Below are positions 1-8,123 of a DNA stretch of 46,399 nt, one piece after another; position 1 is the first letter of the stretch, and each line of letters starts with the position of its first letter. The position numbers were made by a program, and so were the translations under genes. Below the pieces are notes generated by a model. The model searched no databases, was not told the origin of the DNA, and was given only the letters and a program-made list of their open reading frames with translations. The stretch is from Acidimicrobiaceae bacterium (lineage in GTDB: Bacteria; Actinomycetota; Acidimicrobiia; Acidimicrobiales; Palsa-688): NCBI GenBank assembly GCA_003156595.1, contig PMHH01000158.1, positions 35,664-82,062 of the forward strand. Direction: 5' to 3'.

Positions 1-21
1 AAGAAGAAGAAGAAGAAGAAG
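1..21. repeat. AAG trinucleotide microsatellite (7 copies) at window edge
   Basis: Seven perfect AAG units open the window. One forward frame stays open from base 1 to about 190 and would read as poly-lysine followed by an unremarkable tail; another reads as poly-arginine. Neither resembles a known family. It may be the tail of a lysine- or arginine-rich protein beginning outside the window, or a contig-end artefact. Confidence 0.6.
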
Positions 22-187
22 ACCTACACACCACGTCCACACCAATATCATCGACCGAGCCCATCCGCGCCGAGAAAGACGAACCCAAAAGACACTGCAG
101 ATACCCGGCGCCCCGCTCCGAGTCGAAACCATGCGCCACTACGAGCGGTGCAGATGTCGCGTGCGCGGCCGTTGGCGCGACGACGAC

Positions 188-715
188 CTAAAGTGGGTGG
201 CCGCGGATCGGGGCTTGACTCGGCGAGAAGGTGGCAGCGCGAGAGTGACTCTTCGGCGCTGTGGCCGGAGCCCGTTCAGAGCGGCCGCGGTGAACCGTCC
301 GCCAATCCGGCCATGAAAAGAGCGTAGTGACCTGGTACTCGCAGCACCACGTCAGGAGCGCCGCTGTCGGCGACGTCGATATGCGAACGTTCCTGACAGT
401 CCTCCCCCGCTGAGTCGCCATAACAAAGTCGTCCGCAGGGTCAAAGTCCCGCCGCCGTGGAGGGGCAAGGAGGCGTTGCCCATCATGCCTCAAACTGCCT
501 ACCCCGGTGACGCAGACCACGATGAGTACGCCTCCTAGCGGAGGGAAGATCCTCTCGAACAGCGGAAGATCGAACGCTGGCATCAGGATGACCAGGATGG
601 CGAGCGCGATGCCGGAAAACGCCAGGAGCATCGTGGCGCGCCGGGCATACCTGCGAAGCTCAACCTGTGCGCCGTCATCGAGGGCGCTGGGATGCTTGGC
701 GACCATCCGGGACAT
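188..715 (-). CDS. hypothetical small protein with two membrane segments
   Basis: I do not recognise a family. The start used is the ATG reading MSRMVAKHPS; a longer start lies 42 bases upstream. The N-terminal third is polar, followed by two hydrophobic stretches (about residues 29-53, including AFSGIALAILVILM, and 58-80, including GGVLIVVCVTGVG) joined by a short loop, which suggests a two-pass membrane protein. After about residue 110 the sequence becomes rich in Arg, Thr, Pro and Trp with no membrane character, so the true C-terminus may lie earlier and the rest may follow a frameshift. No clear ribosome binding site is visible. It could be a decayed gene; the two helices are the only feature that argues it is real. 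Confidence 0.35.
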   Translation of the reverse strand: MSRMVAKHPSALDDGAQVELRRYARRATMLLAFSGIALAILVILMPAFDLPLFERIFPPLGGVLIVVCVTGVGSLRHDGQRLLAPPRRRDFDPADDFVMATQRGRTVRNVRISTSPTAALLTWCCEYQVTTLFSWPDWRTVHRGRSERAPATAPKSHSRAATFSPSQAPIRGHPL

Positions 716-910
716 GGTCGCAGGTGAAGTGGGGTCCTTACCGAACTCCCTAGCCACGCACCGACCGATTCGGTCGAGAAGGCCGCGCCGCGATCAAAAG
801 CTGAAGCCGACGCGGGATCGATTGTTGTGGGACACGACCGGGCTGGGATGGTCCAGACTCTCCCGCGGCCCTGGATCATCTCTCGGGCCCCTACCGAGCG
901 GTGCTTGATG

Positions 911-1402
911 TCACCCTTGATCGAATGACAGGTCGCCTACAAGGGTGCTTACTAGTGACACCCCCACTCCGTCATCGACGTCCACACTGCCGGAGAAGAT
1001 CTGGCCGTTATCGCCTCGGTTGCAAGTGCCGTCGAATGTCCACGGCGCGTTCCCGAGACTGGTCCCGACCTCGGGCAAGCCGCTCGTGATGAGGCCGGCG
1101 CCGCAAGCAGAGATGGTTCCCAGGTTGTCCGTGACCGACAGTGACGCGTCGCAAGAGAAGTCGGAACAAGTCCAGTCGAGGTTGAAGGTCCCGTAGAGAG
1201 CAGTGTCCGATACACCAACCAGGGTCCCGCTGAACTGCCACGCGGAACAGGAGGGACCGCCGGGACTGCAATCAGTGCCGGAGGTTCCGGTCCCAACCAC
1301 AGCCGCAGTAACGGCATCTGATTGCGCGCTCGCCTTGCTCCCAACCATGCCCGCGATGAACGGCACCAAAATGACGACGGCTACCAGGACCACTCTACGC
1401 AC
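911..1402 (-). CDS. secreted hypothetical protein, cysteine-containing
   Basis: The start chosen is the GTG reading VRRVVLVAVV, because a purine-rich GGGGGAGG lies about seven bases upstream; a GTG 24 bases further upstream is the alternative. The N-terminus is a classical signal peptide: Arg-Arg, then a hydrophobic core (VVLVAVVILVPFIAG), with a likely Ala-x-Ala cleavage site near SKASAQ. The mature part of about 130 residues is rich in Gly, Ser and Thr, contains several cysteines (for example in TDCSPGGPSC and CSDFSCDASL) that could form disulfides outside the cell, and looks all-beta. No catalytic motif is recognisable. It stands alone, with no gene close enough for an operon. Exported structural or binding protein is the most that can be inferred. 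Confidence 0.6.
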   Translation of the reverse strand: MRRVVLVAVVILVPFIAGMVGSKASAQSDAVTAAVVGTGTSGTDCSPGGPSCSAWQFSGTLVGVSDTALYGTFNLDWTCSDFSCDASLSVTDNLGTISACGAGLITSGLPEVGTSLGNAPWTFDGTCNRGDNGQIFSGSVDVDDGVGVSLVSTLVGDLSFDQG

Positions 1403-1765
1403 CCTCGCACCTCCCCCATCGACCACCTGCGCAAGTTTAACATATTCCAGGATTTGCCGCCTAACGGTCTTATCGGTCTAAGCGGTCGACACGCGGACCG
1501 TCAGGCCAGAATGGCGGCACGGGTGCCGCCGGAAGACCGCTCGGTAACGGCCCAGCCAGGCGCACCATAATCCCGTCGTGACGGCGAACGTTCGGAGCGG
1601 CAGGCGGCGGATATTCTGCGCTCGCCTAAACGGTCACGTCGGGCTGGCTGGAAGCTCCCTCCCCATGGTCGGCTTAACTCCTGTGCCTTGGGAGCCCTAG
1701 CTGTGGGTGCGCGTATCACTCTCCCAGGCCTTTGTGTAACCAGTCGGAAGCTGCGCCGACCATGG
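1403..1765. other. 363-base interval without a supported gene
   Basis: This gap between the secreted protein start and the zinc-ribbon protein end holds only low-quality reading frames rich in Arg, Pro and Ser that look like chance. No tRNA, strong hairpin-plus-T terminator or extended repeat was seen. The right part must contain the terminator of the zinc-ribbon gene and the left part the promoter of the secreted protein, but neither is distinct enough to place. Confidence 0.5.
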
Positions 1766-2757
1766 TCAAGTCGGAGGGTTTCCGATCGCCCCGATGCCCC
1801 ACGGCCTCTCGCCCATCACTCCGCCGGTCTCGGCGTTGATGTCGATGCGGTATTGCTGTCCATGGAACTCGTACGAGCCGTACCACTCGGGGGCCAGGAG
1901 ATAGCGGTACACCGACCCCCGGTAGGCCGTATGGATCTCTCCAACTTCCTGGTTGGTCGCTCGGATGTCGGCCGCGATAAGGGGCGTCATGGTCCTGATC
2001 GCGTCGTGCCAGCCTTGGGCGAGCGAAATCGTGACTCCGACCGCCGTGGCTCCGACGAGGTACTCGTCGGAGTACCGCTCGGCCGTCGAGAAGTTCCAGA
2101 CCGCGCTCTCGAGCACTACTCCTCCTGCGGTGGCGCCGACGTTGGTGAACTTTCGTCGGACCGTCCCGCCGGCTGGATGCAGCCGGACAGTCGGTGCCCC
2201 GGATCCGGGCGAGGCCACGGCCTCTGAGCGCTGACCCTGGTAGGACGTCATGGTGTCGGTGTCGAAGGACCAATAGGGCTGGTACGACAGGCGGACCTCT
2301 GGGCGGCTCTTCTCGCCCTTGAAGTCGCGAGGAACGAAGCGGCGCGAATTGACCCACTCGTCAACCGCAGCTTGGGCGCGGTCGAAGTCGATCTGGGCCA
2401 CCACCACGCCATCGGGAACGGGATCGATCCCCGATTCGGTGACGGCCACGAACGGCGCCCGGCAGTACCTGCATCGGCCGGCGATGACGGGAGGATTGAC
2501 CTCGATCCCGGCCCCACAGCCGCGGCAGGTGATTGTCGTGGCGTGACCGGCTTGCCCGGCCGGGGGTCGGTCGACGGGGAAGGCGTGCGAGCGGACATCG
2601 GGGGAACGGTTGACCGCAACGACGTCGCGGCAGGATCGGCAGTAGAGCGCTCCTCGGCCCGGATCCCACGCCAGCCAATTCCCACAGCCGGGGCACTTCC
2701 ACGGGTCGGCCGGGTTCGCTGTGTTGGCTGAAGATATGGTTGGCTGAGGAAGTACAC
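1766..2757 (-). CDS. zinc-ribbon domain protein, start unresolved (possible frameshift)
   Basis: The protein has an N-terminal double zinc-ribbon region: in the main frame a CPGCGNWLAW motif is followed by CRSC, then CRGCG and CRYCRAP, giving at least two CxxC...CxxC metal sites before about base 2450. The C-terminal 200 residues form a soluble domain rich in aromatic residues (YQPYWSFDTDT, YLLAPEWYGSYEF) as in bacterial TFIIB-type zinc-ribbon proteins of unknown function. The main frame has no ATG, GTG or TTG between the stop codon of the upstream reductase (2780-2782) and the first zinc ribbon. A GTG at 2755-2757 with GGAGG seven bases upstream lies in a neighbouring frame and reads VYFLSQ, so a one-base frameshift near 2740 is likely. 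The first in-frame GTG (2449) would discard all the cysteines. It directly follows the reductase gene. Confidence 0.65.
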
Positions 2758-2779
2758 CTCCTTGCCTCCGGCGCTCGAT

Positions 2780-3373
2780 CTAAACGCATTCGTAGGTGAG
2801 GTGCACGGCGTTCCGCGAGGGGCGAACGTCCCGTTGTCGGTACATCTGACGCGTCCCAGCCTTGAAGAGCGGCGTGCCGCCACCGAGCACCATCGGGGCC
2901 ACGTGCAGGCGCAGCTCTTCGACGAGGCCCTGTTCGAGCGCCTGACCGACGACATCGCCGCCGCCCATGATCACGACGTCACCACGGGTTGCGGCGGACC
3001 GAGCTTGGTCGATCGCTGTGACCAGATCGCTGACGAAGGTGAAGCGCATCCCCAGCTCTCGTTCCAACCGGACGTCTCGCAGAGGCGAGTGCGTGACGAC
3101 GAAGAACGGCGGGGTCCCCGTTTGATCGGCGCCATAACCCATGTCTTTGTTCCACCCGTTGGGAGCGTTGACGATGTCGAATAACCGCCGCCCCATAACC
3201 ACTGCACCGCTCTGTGCCGTCGCCCGTTCGAGGATCTCGGTGTCGACCGCATCCTGATGCATGGCCCACGTGTGGAGCTCAGGTGCATCGCCGAGCCCGT
3301 GTTGTTCATCGGCGCCTTCCCCCGTCACAAATCCGTCGAGTGACATCGTGATGTCGGCGATCACCTTCGGCAT
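2780..3373 (-). CDS. dihydrofolate reductase-like (RibD C-terminal domain) protein
   Basis: A 197-residue protein of the RibD_C/dihydrofolate-reductase-like fold, usual length for the family. Visible marks are the opening strand and loop KVIADITMSLDGFVTG, the central VVMGRRLFD segment, and the glycine-rich nucleotide-binding loop VVIMGGGDVVGQAL near residue 140, followed by LVEELRLHVAPMVLGGG typical of this group. Such proteins bind NADPH and reduce unknown substrates in the cytoplasm; a role as true folate reductase is not supported. The ATG at 3373 has a strong AAAGGAG site eight bases upstream, which fixes the start. Its stop lies just before the zinc-ribbon gene, so the two are probably cotranscribed. 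Confidence 0.9.
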   Translation of the reverse strand: MPKVIADITMSLDGFVTGEGADEQHGLGDAPELHTWAMHQDAVDTEILERATAQSGAVVMGRRLFDIVNAPNGWNKDMGYGADQTGTPPFFVVTHSPLRDVRLERELGMRFTFVSDLVTAIDQARSAATRGDVVIMGGGDVVGQALEQGLVEELRLHVAPMVLGGGTPLFKAGTRQMYRQRDVRPSRNAVHLTYECV

Positions 3374-3473
3374 TGCGGTCTCCTTTCGGCGCCAGTCGCA
3401 AATACAGACCGTCCCACGGCCCTGAACTCATCGCGGCCGGGCACGACGATACGACAGCGCGGAGCATTCCCTG

Positions 3474-3917
3474 CTACGCGAAGGTGGCATCGAGCCAATC
3501 GCCGATGCGGGCGATTGTGAATCGCATCGCCCCGACCTGCACGCGCGCATCGGCCGCCTCCTTCTCGGTGAACATGATGAAGGTTTTTTCTCAGGTCAGG
3601 TGTTCCATAACCTTCTCGGGTTGACCTTTGAGAAAGATGTCCGTCGCGCCGGCTAGTACGAGTGTCGGGCAGGTGATCTTTTCGGCGATGCCGCCTGAGA
3701 GGTTGTAGTCCAGAGGAGCGAGGTAGCCCCCCATGCTCACACCCATCATGGCAATCCGGTCGGCATCGATACCTTCACGCTCACCGAGGAGGTAGTCCAG
3801 AACCGCCCCGGTCGGAACCTCCCAGTCGTGGCGAAACACCATGCCTTCGCGGTGCATCATGCCGGGCTGGCTAGGACCGTCGAAGCTCAGCACGTGGTAG
3901 CCGCGCTGATCGCATGA
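3474..3917 (-). pseudogene. alpha/beta hydrolase remnant: 5' loss, internal deletion, in-frame stop
   Basis: The reading frame carries recognisable parts of an FrsA/dipeptidyl-peptidase-like alpha/beta hydrolase. RGYHVLSFDGPSQPG matches the segment before the oxyanion region, and MMGVSMGGYLAP is the nucleophile elbow with the catalytic serine. In intact relatives about 100 residues follow the elbow; here it is joined directly to DYNLSGGIAEKITCPTLVL, the strand carrying the catalytic aspartate. A TGA at 3591-3593 then interrupts the frame, yet the same frame continues with convincing family sequence (EKTFIMFTEKEAADARVQVG, then RIGDWLDATFA) to a TAG at 3474-3476. A stop at 3918-3920 cuts off the N-terminus. 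Three independent lesions make this a pseudogene. The open stretch without the TGA spans 3591-3893. Confidence 0.8.
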
Positions 3918-3988
3918 TCACCGGACTCGCTGTGTTCAGCCTCCGCCTGCAAACGCTGCCCGAGGCCGAACCATCTGTCGTGCTGGAC

Positions 3989-4471
3989 TCAAAGACGATC
4001 GGCTTCATGGGCGCTCCCTAATCCAGGCAGCAGGGCATCTGGATCCCACCCAAGCGCGTCGAAGACCACGATCTGGTCGAGGTAGTCGCGCCATCGGGTG
4101 ACCTTGCGGTCAACGATCGTGAGCACCGAGATGTACCGGTTTGCGTAGGCAGCCCCTGTGGCGACGGCACGACCCTCCGAGGCGTACTCGAGAACGACCA
4201 CACCGGACTTTCGGTCGTGATGGATGGCGAGGTCAAAGCATCGGTCGAGCACGATGGTGTCGCCATAGGGTTGGTACAACTCCGCCGCGGCGGAGCGACC
4301 CACGACGTGCCGTGGGTAGCCGGGGACCGTGATGACGTAGTCGAATACGACATCGTCGGCGAGGAGATCGAAGAAGTGGTCCCCGCCGGCGAACCCGTTG
4401 ATCCCCTCTTCGATGATGCGGAAAAATGGGTCGAGCCCTGCGAAGTCGTCCAGGTCATCTATCGCCGTCAT
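3989..4471 (-). CDS. SnoaL/NTF2-like domain protein
   Basis: A 160-residue protein of the NTF2-like superfamily (SnoaL-like), the normal size for a single cone-shaped domain. Visible signs are the N-terminal helix (FFRIIEEGINGFAGGDHFFDLLADDVVFDY), repeated beta strands and a C-terminal strand with VDRKVTRWRDYLDQ, where the aromatic and charged residues line the pocket. Family members are isomerases, hydrolases, dehydratases or simple binding proteins, so the reaction cannot be given. The ATG at 4469-4471 overlaps the stop of the upstream NmrA-type gene as ATGA, indicating translational coupling; a frame extending 5' of this ATG only shadows that gene. The two products may act on the same small molecule. 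Confidence 0.85.
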   Translation of the reverse strand: MTAIDDLDDFAGLDPFFRIIEEGINGFAGGDHFFDLLADDVVFDYVITVPGYPRHVVGRSAAAELYQPYGDTIVLDRCFDLAIHHDRKSGVVVLEYASEGRAVATGAAYANRYISVLTIVDRKVTRWRDYLDQIVVFDALGWDPDALLPGLGSAHEADRL

Positions 4472-5319
4472 GGCGCTTGATCTCCCGCCCACGCCGCTGC
4501 CGTACGTCTGGCGAAGTCGGTGAAGCTCGTAGGCGGCGCTCCGGTCACCTTCTCGATATCGTCGTTGGGTCGTGAACCGCGACCCGAGGCGATGGTCTCG
4601 GTAAGCATCTGGAGCATCTCGCCATACTCCACGGGCACCCCCGACGCGATCACACCTTCGACCCATGAGCTTCGGTCGATGTCGACGTGTCGGACCGGTC
4701 GGCCGGTCACGCCGCCGATGATGTCGGCCGCCTCGCTCACCGTCAGGATGTCCGGACCCGTCGGGGCGTACTCGGCGCCCGCATGACCTTCCGGGTCGGC
4801 GAGGGTCGCTGCCACTACGGCCGCGATGTCCTCGGCGTCAACGAAGGCTTCCCCGCCGTTCTCAGTCGGCACGACAATCGCATCGTCGACCGGCATCAAG
4901 AACGTCTCGCTGAAGTTCTGCATAAACCAGGCAGGCCGGACGATCGAATGCGTCAGCGAAGAAGGACCCATGAGATCCAGTTCGACCGCCCGGAGCGCGA
5001 CCTCGGGCGGAGCGAAGTCGATGCCGTAAGCGCTGAGATAGGTAACCTGCCGCACTCCCGCAGCCTCTGCGAGATTCAGGAACGCTGACACCTGCGGAAC
5101 GAAGCGGGTGCGCATGACCGGTGGGATCAGGTAGACACGATCAGCCCCTTCGACGGCGTTCCGGTGCGTCGCCGGATCGTCCCAGTCGAACCGCACATCG
5201 CCGCCGTGACGAGCGGCGGTGCGGACCGGAAGACCAAGTCCGGACAACCTGCTAGCGACGCGTACTCCGGTCTTGCCTGTGCCGCCGAGCACGAGGATCA
5301 TGTTGCTTACCTCTGTCAT
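4468..5319 (-). CDS. NmrA-like NAD(P)-binding oxidoreductase
   Basis: A 283-residue atypical short-chain dehydrogenase of the NmrA/TMR type. The dinucleotide loop GGTGKTG falls at residues 12-18 after the first strand (MILVLG). Other family marks are a beta strand ending in ADRVYLIPP, the VTYLSAYG region, HSIVRPAWFMQNF typical of NmrA-like proteins, and the C-terminal VDAEDIAAVVAATL helix. The start is the ATG at 5317-5319, just before the Rossmann strand; a longer upstream frame adds only non-conserved residues. NmrA relatives either reduce small substrates or act as redox-sensing NADP binders. It is divergent from the AraC-type regulator, which is a common pairing in which the regulator controls the oxidoreductase, and it overlaps the SnoaL gene downstream. 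Confidence 0.88.
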   Translation of the reverse strand: MTEVSNMILVLGGTGKTGVRVASRLSGLGLPVRTAARHGGDVRFDWDDPATHRNAVEGADRVYLIPPVMRTRFVPQVSAFLNLAEAAGVRQVTYLSAYGIDFAPPEVALRAVELDLMGPSSLTHSIVRPAWFMQNFSETFLMPVDDAIVVPTENGGEAFVDAEDIAAVVAATLADPEGHAGAEYAPTGPDILTVSEAADIIGGVTGRPVRHVDIDRSSWVEGVIASGVPVEYGEMLQMLTETIASGRGSRPNDDIEKVTGAPPTSFTDFARRTAAAWAGDQAP

Positions 5320-5394
5320 GGGGCCATCGTCCCTCGCGGTAACGAGCGTATCAATGTGTCTAGCGCTCGAATCACTACGCGATACTCTCACCAG

Positions 5395-6297
5395 GTGGAC
5401 GTTCTGCAGGAACACCTCATCCGCGCCCGAGCGTCCGGCGGCGTCTTCGCTCGATCAGTCGCACGACCCCCTTGGGGGCTGTGCCTGCCCGGCACCATCC
5501 AACTCGCCGTCCACGCCGTCGTGCGGGGCCAAGCGTGGCTGTGGCTCGACGACTCACAAGCCGCATCCAAGCTCACTCCCGGCGACGTCGCCCTCGTCAG
5601 GGGAGGTCCCGACCACTGCATCGCCCACAGCCCCAATGCCATCTGCATGTCCGCAGCCGAATTCCGAGCTCAGCACTTCGACGACGAGCACGCCAGTGAT
5701 CCTGAAGAGACCGTGTTCCTCTGCGGCGCGTACCGGTTTGCCGGCGACGTCGGCAGCCAGTTGGTAGAAGCGCTCCCACCCGTGCTTCATCTGCCGCACA
5801 CCGATGACGACCCGTTACACGATGCCATCGGCCTGCTCTCCCGCGAGCTCGCGACCCGGGCACCCGGCCAGCAGACTGTCCTCGACCGGCTCCTCGACAT
5901 CGTCCTAGTCCACGCCATACGTGCTTCATTCCGCCAGAGCCCCCAGACGCCACGTTGGTATCAAGCCTCGACAGATCCGCGCCTGGACCCAGCACTCCGT
6001 GCCATCCACACCGACGCCGCCCACCCATGGACGGTGACCGAACTCGCGGCCCTCAGCGGTCTCTCTCGGCCGGCCTTCGCCCGAGCATTCCAGCAGGCCC
6101 TCGACCAAGCACCTATCCAGTACCTCACCGAGTGGCGAATGACCCTCGCCCGAGACTATCTACGCTCTGGCGACTTCGCCCTCGCCCAGATAGCCCACCG
6201 CACCGGCTACAGCTCCCCTTACGCCTTCGCCGCCGCGTTCCGGCGCCACCATGGTGAGCCGCCCGGCCGATGGCGACAAGACCACGAGATCGGATGA
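5395..6297 (+). CDS. AraC-family regulator with cupin sensor domain
   Basis: A 300-residue transcription factor. Residues about 1-170 form a cupin-type sensor domain of the kind called AraC-binding-like (LCLPGTIQLAVHAVVRGQAW, then LTPGDVALVRGGPDH). The C-terminal 95 residues carry the two helix-turn-helix motifs: LAALSGLSRPAFARAFQQAL and IAHRTGYSSPYAFAAAFRRH. The GTG at 5395 is chosen because it begins the conserved N-terminus VDVLQEHLIRARASGG and lies six bases after a possible -10 box TACTCT (5383-5388), implying a leaderless transcript; the open frame extends further upstream but reads back through the promoter and the NmrA gene. Regulators of this subgroup usually sit divergent from an oxidoreductase, as here, and may also control the exporter downstream. 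Confidence 0.9.
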   Translation: MDVLQEHLIRARASGGVFARSVARPPWGLCLPGTIQLAVHAVVRGQAWLWLDDSQAASKLTPGDVALVRGGPDHCIAHSPNAICMSAAEFRAQHFDDEHASDPEETVFLCGAYRFAGDVGSQLVEALPPVLHLPHTDDDPLHDAIGLLSRELATRAPGQQTVLDRLLDIVLVHAIRASFRQSPQTPRWYQASTDPRLDPALRAIHTDAAHPWTVTELAALSGLSRPAFARAFQQALDQAPIQYLTEWRMTLARDYLRSGDFALAQIAHRTGYSSPYAFAAAFRRHHGEPPGRWRQDHEIG

Positions 6298-6316
6298 CGA
6301 CCCCACTCGCAGCGAG

Positions 6317-6448
6317 ATGGACCTAGCTCCACCGAGGACCCATCGGAGGTGCGGCCTCGACGACGACGACCTGGCCGCCTTGATGTCGGCCAATGAAGTG
6401 CTGGAACGGCTGATTGGATTGCTGCGGCGAGGGGACGGGCGGGCATGA
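6317..6448 (+). CDS. possible small coupled ORF upstream of the exporter
   Basis: A 43-residue frame (start MDLAPPRTHR) fills the gap between the AraC-type gene and the exporter, and its TGA overlaps the exporter ATG as ATGA. The second half, DLAALMSANEVLERLIGLLRR, would form an amphipathic helix. An earlier ATG at 6251 lies inside the regulator gene. No family is recognised and the ribosome binding site is weak. It could be a short leader peptide coupling translation, or a chance open frame; the exact stop/start overlap is the only positive sign. Confidence 0.25.
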   Translation: MDLAPPRTHRRCGLDDDDLAALMSANEVLERLIGLLRRGDGRA

Positions 6449-7872
6449 ACCAGCCACGGCGGGCCAAGGCTCTAGCCCCGGTACTCGTGCTGACCACTCT
6501 GGTGGTTAGCGTCATCAGCTCGCTCGGCGCCCCGCTCATCCCCACCATCGCCAAGAACTTTCACGACTCGTTGACCACGGCACAGTGGTCGCTCACCGTC
6601 GGGCTGCTCTCGGGTGCGGTCAGCGCGCCGGTGATGGGCCGCCTCGGCGATGGTCCCCGGCGCCGGGCGACGATCATCGGTGGCCTGGCCGTGGTCACCT
6701 TGGGCGGTGTGGTCGCGGCCCTGGCCTCGAGCTTCGACGTGCTGGTCGTCGGGCGGGCCCTCCAAGGTGTGGGACTGGGTCTGGTCCCTCTCACCATGAC
6801 CACCGCCCGTGACGAATTGCCCAAAGACCGGGTGGCGCCGATGATCGCCCTCCTGTCGGTGTCGGCAGCGGCCGGCGTCGGTGTCGGGTACCCGGTCAGC
6901 GGTCTGATCGTCGACCAGCTCAGCTTGTCGGCGGCCTATTGGTTCGGGGTCATCGTGGCCGGTCTGGCGCTGGTCTGCGTGGTCGCCGTCGTCCCCTCCA
7001 CCGTTCGCGGTCGGTCGGTCGGGCTCGATTCGCTGGGCGCCATCCTGCTAGCCGCCGCCCTGATCAGCGTGCTGGTGGCCGTGGCCCAGGGCACTGAGTG
7101 GGGGTGGGGATCGCCGGCGGTCCTCGGGTTGGTGATCGCCGGATTCGCCCTGTTCGTCGTTTGGACCTTGCAGCAGCTTCGCGCCAAGGCACCACTGGTC
7201 GAGCTCCGCCTCCTCCGGCATCCGGCGGTGCTGGCCGGCGACGCCTGCGCCACCGTGCTCGGCGTCGCCATGTACATGAACCTCTCCGCGGTGACGGAGT
7301 TCGTGCAGCTGCCCCGTTCGGGGGGTTTCGGCTTCTCGGCCTCGGTGGTGGTAGCGGGGCTGATCCTCATCCCCCTCTCGGCCTTCATGCTGCTGAGCTC
7401 CCGGGCGTTGCCGAGCTTGACCAAGCTCCTCGGGGTCAGAGTTCTGTTGACCGTCGGCTGCCTGGTGGTAGCGGCCGCGTCTGCTTTCTTCGCCTTGTTC
7501 CACGGGTCGCTGTGGGAGTCGTTCGTGATGATGGGCCTCCTCGGCGTCGGGCTCGGCACCACCTACGCCGCCATCCCCGGCCTGATTGTGCAATCTGTCC
7601 CCCAGCACGAGACGGGTAGCGCCATGGGCTTCTACCAAGTTGTCCGTTATATCGGCTTCTCGTTGGGGAGCGCTCTGGCCGCCGCTATCCTGGCCAGCCA
7701 CAGCACCCGGTCCACCGGTCAGCCGACCTTGGCTGGGTACACGATGGTGGCGTGGGTTGGTGCGGTGATTTGTATCGTCGCCGCCGTGCTGGCCTGGGTT
7801 CTGCCGGCCCGGGAAGAGCCCACCCCGTCAGGCGACACGACGGCAAGGCGGCGATCTGGTTTGTCAGTTTGA
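6445..7872 (+). CDS. MFS drug/metabolite exporter, DHA2 type
   Basis: A 475-residue major facilitator protein with about 14 hydrophobic segments, as in the DHA2 (EmrB/QacA-like) proton-driven exporters. Motif A is visible in the first cytoplasmic loop (MGRLGDGPRRR), and the fourth and fifth segments carry RALQGVGLGLVPL and the glycine-rich antiporter motif region VSAAAGVGVGYPVSGL. The second half includes LLGVGLGTTYAAIPGL and a final helix before a polar tail (EEPTPSGDTTARR). It lies downstream of the AraC-type regulator on the same strand and probably exports a toxic or signalling small molecule from the cytoplasm; the substrate cannot be read from sequence. The stop is followed within two bases by the promoter of the HTH/Clp_N pair. 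Confidence 0.92.
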   Translation: MNQPRRAKALAPVLVLTTLVVSVISSLGAPLIPTIAKNFHDSLTTAQWSLTVGLLSGAVSAPVMGRLGDGPRRRATIIGGLAVVTLGGVVAALASSFDVLVVGRALQGVGLGLVPLTMTTARDELPKDRVAPMIALLSVSAAAGVGVGYPVSGLIVDQLSLSAAYWFGVIVAGLALVCVVAVVPSTVRGRSVGLDSLGAILLAAALISVLVAVAQGTEWGWGSPAVLGLVIAGFALFVVWTLQQLRAKAPLVELRLLRHPAVLAGDACATVLGVAMYMNLSAVTEFVQLPRSGGFGFSASVVVAGLILIPLSAFMLLSSRALPSLTKLLGVRVLLTVGCLVVAAASAFFALFHGSLWESFVMMGLLGVGLGTTYAAIPGLIVQSVPQHETGSAMGFYQVVRYIGFSLGSALAAAILASHSTRSTGQPTLAGYTMVAWVGAVICIVAAVLAWVLPAREEPTPSGDTTARRRSGLSV

Positions 7873-7873
7873 T

Positions 7874-7906
7874 TTGACAAGTCTCGAGTTGTCAGTCTAG
7901 ACTGAC
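7874..7906 (+). promoter_or_regulatory. leaderless promoter overlapped by 16-bp palindrome
   Basis: TTGACA (7874-7879) and TAGACT (7898-7903) are separated by 18 bases, and the ATG of the HTH gene follows seven bases later, so the mRNA should begin at or next to the start codon. The perfect palindrome GTCAGTCTAGACTGAC (7891-7906) covers the -10 box. TTGTCAGT also occurs at 7861-7868 and 7889-7896. The arrangement fits autorepression by the downstream HTH protein. Confidence 0.65.
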
Positions 7907-7910
7907 GTCC

Positions 7911-8123
7911 ATGGATGTTGAAGATCTACACGCGAGTCTGTCGTCGGATGACCCGGCGGTTGGGCTTCGCGCTTCGTCGGCCTTGCACCGGCTGGCTGAG
8001 AGGGTTGAGGCAAACCAGGTCCGCGCCGCCCGAGAAAAGGGCTGGTCGTGGCAGCAGATTGGTGACGCACTCGGAATCACCCGACAGTCCGTACATACAA
8101 AGTACGGAAAGGAGTCATCATGA
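7911..8123 (+). CDS. small helix-turn-helix protein paired with Clp_N protein
   Basis: A 70-residue protein that is almost only a DNA-binding domain. The helix-turn-helix is AAREKGWSWQQIGDALGITRQSVHTKYGK, where the WSWQQIGDALG-xTRQSVH pattern is typical of small actinobacterial regulators resembling sigma-region-4. The N-terminal half (LHASLSSDDPAVGLRASSALHRLAERVEANQVRA) is helical and may dimerise. The ATG lies seven bases after a -10 box, without a Shine-Dalgarno sequence. Its stop overlaps the next ATG as ATGA. Such small regulators are often cotranscribed with a protein containing only Clp N-terminal repeats, as here, and the palindrome over their own promoter is a plausible binding site. 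Confidence 0.85.
   Translation: MDVEDLHASLSSDDPAVGLRASSALHRLAERVEANQVRAAREKGWSWQQIGDALGITRQSVHTKYGKESS

Noticed and set aside
1-316. Open frames through the AAG repeat as the tail of a gene entering from the left
   Set aside because: Two frames are open over the repeat and neither gives recognisable protein sequence; evidence is insufficient.
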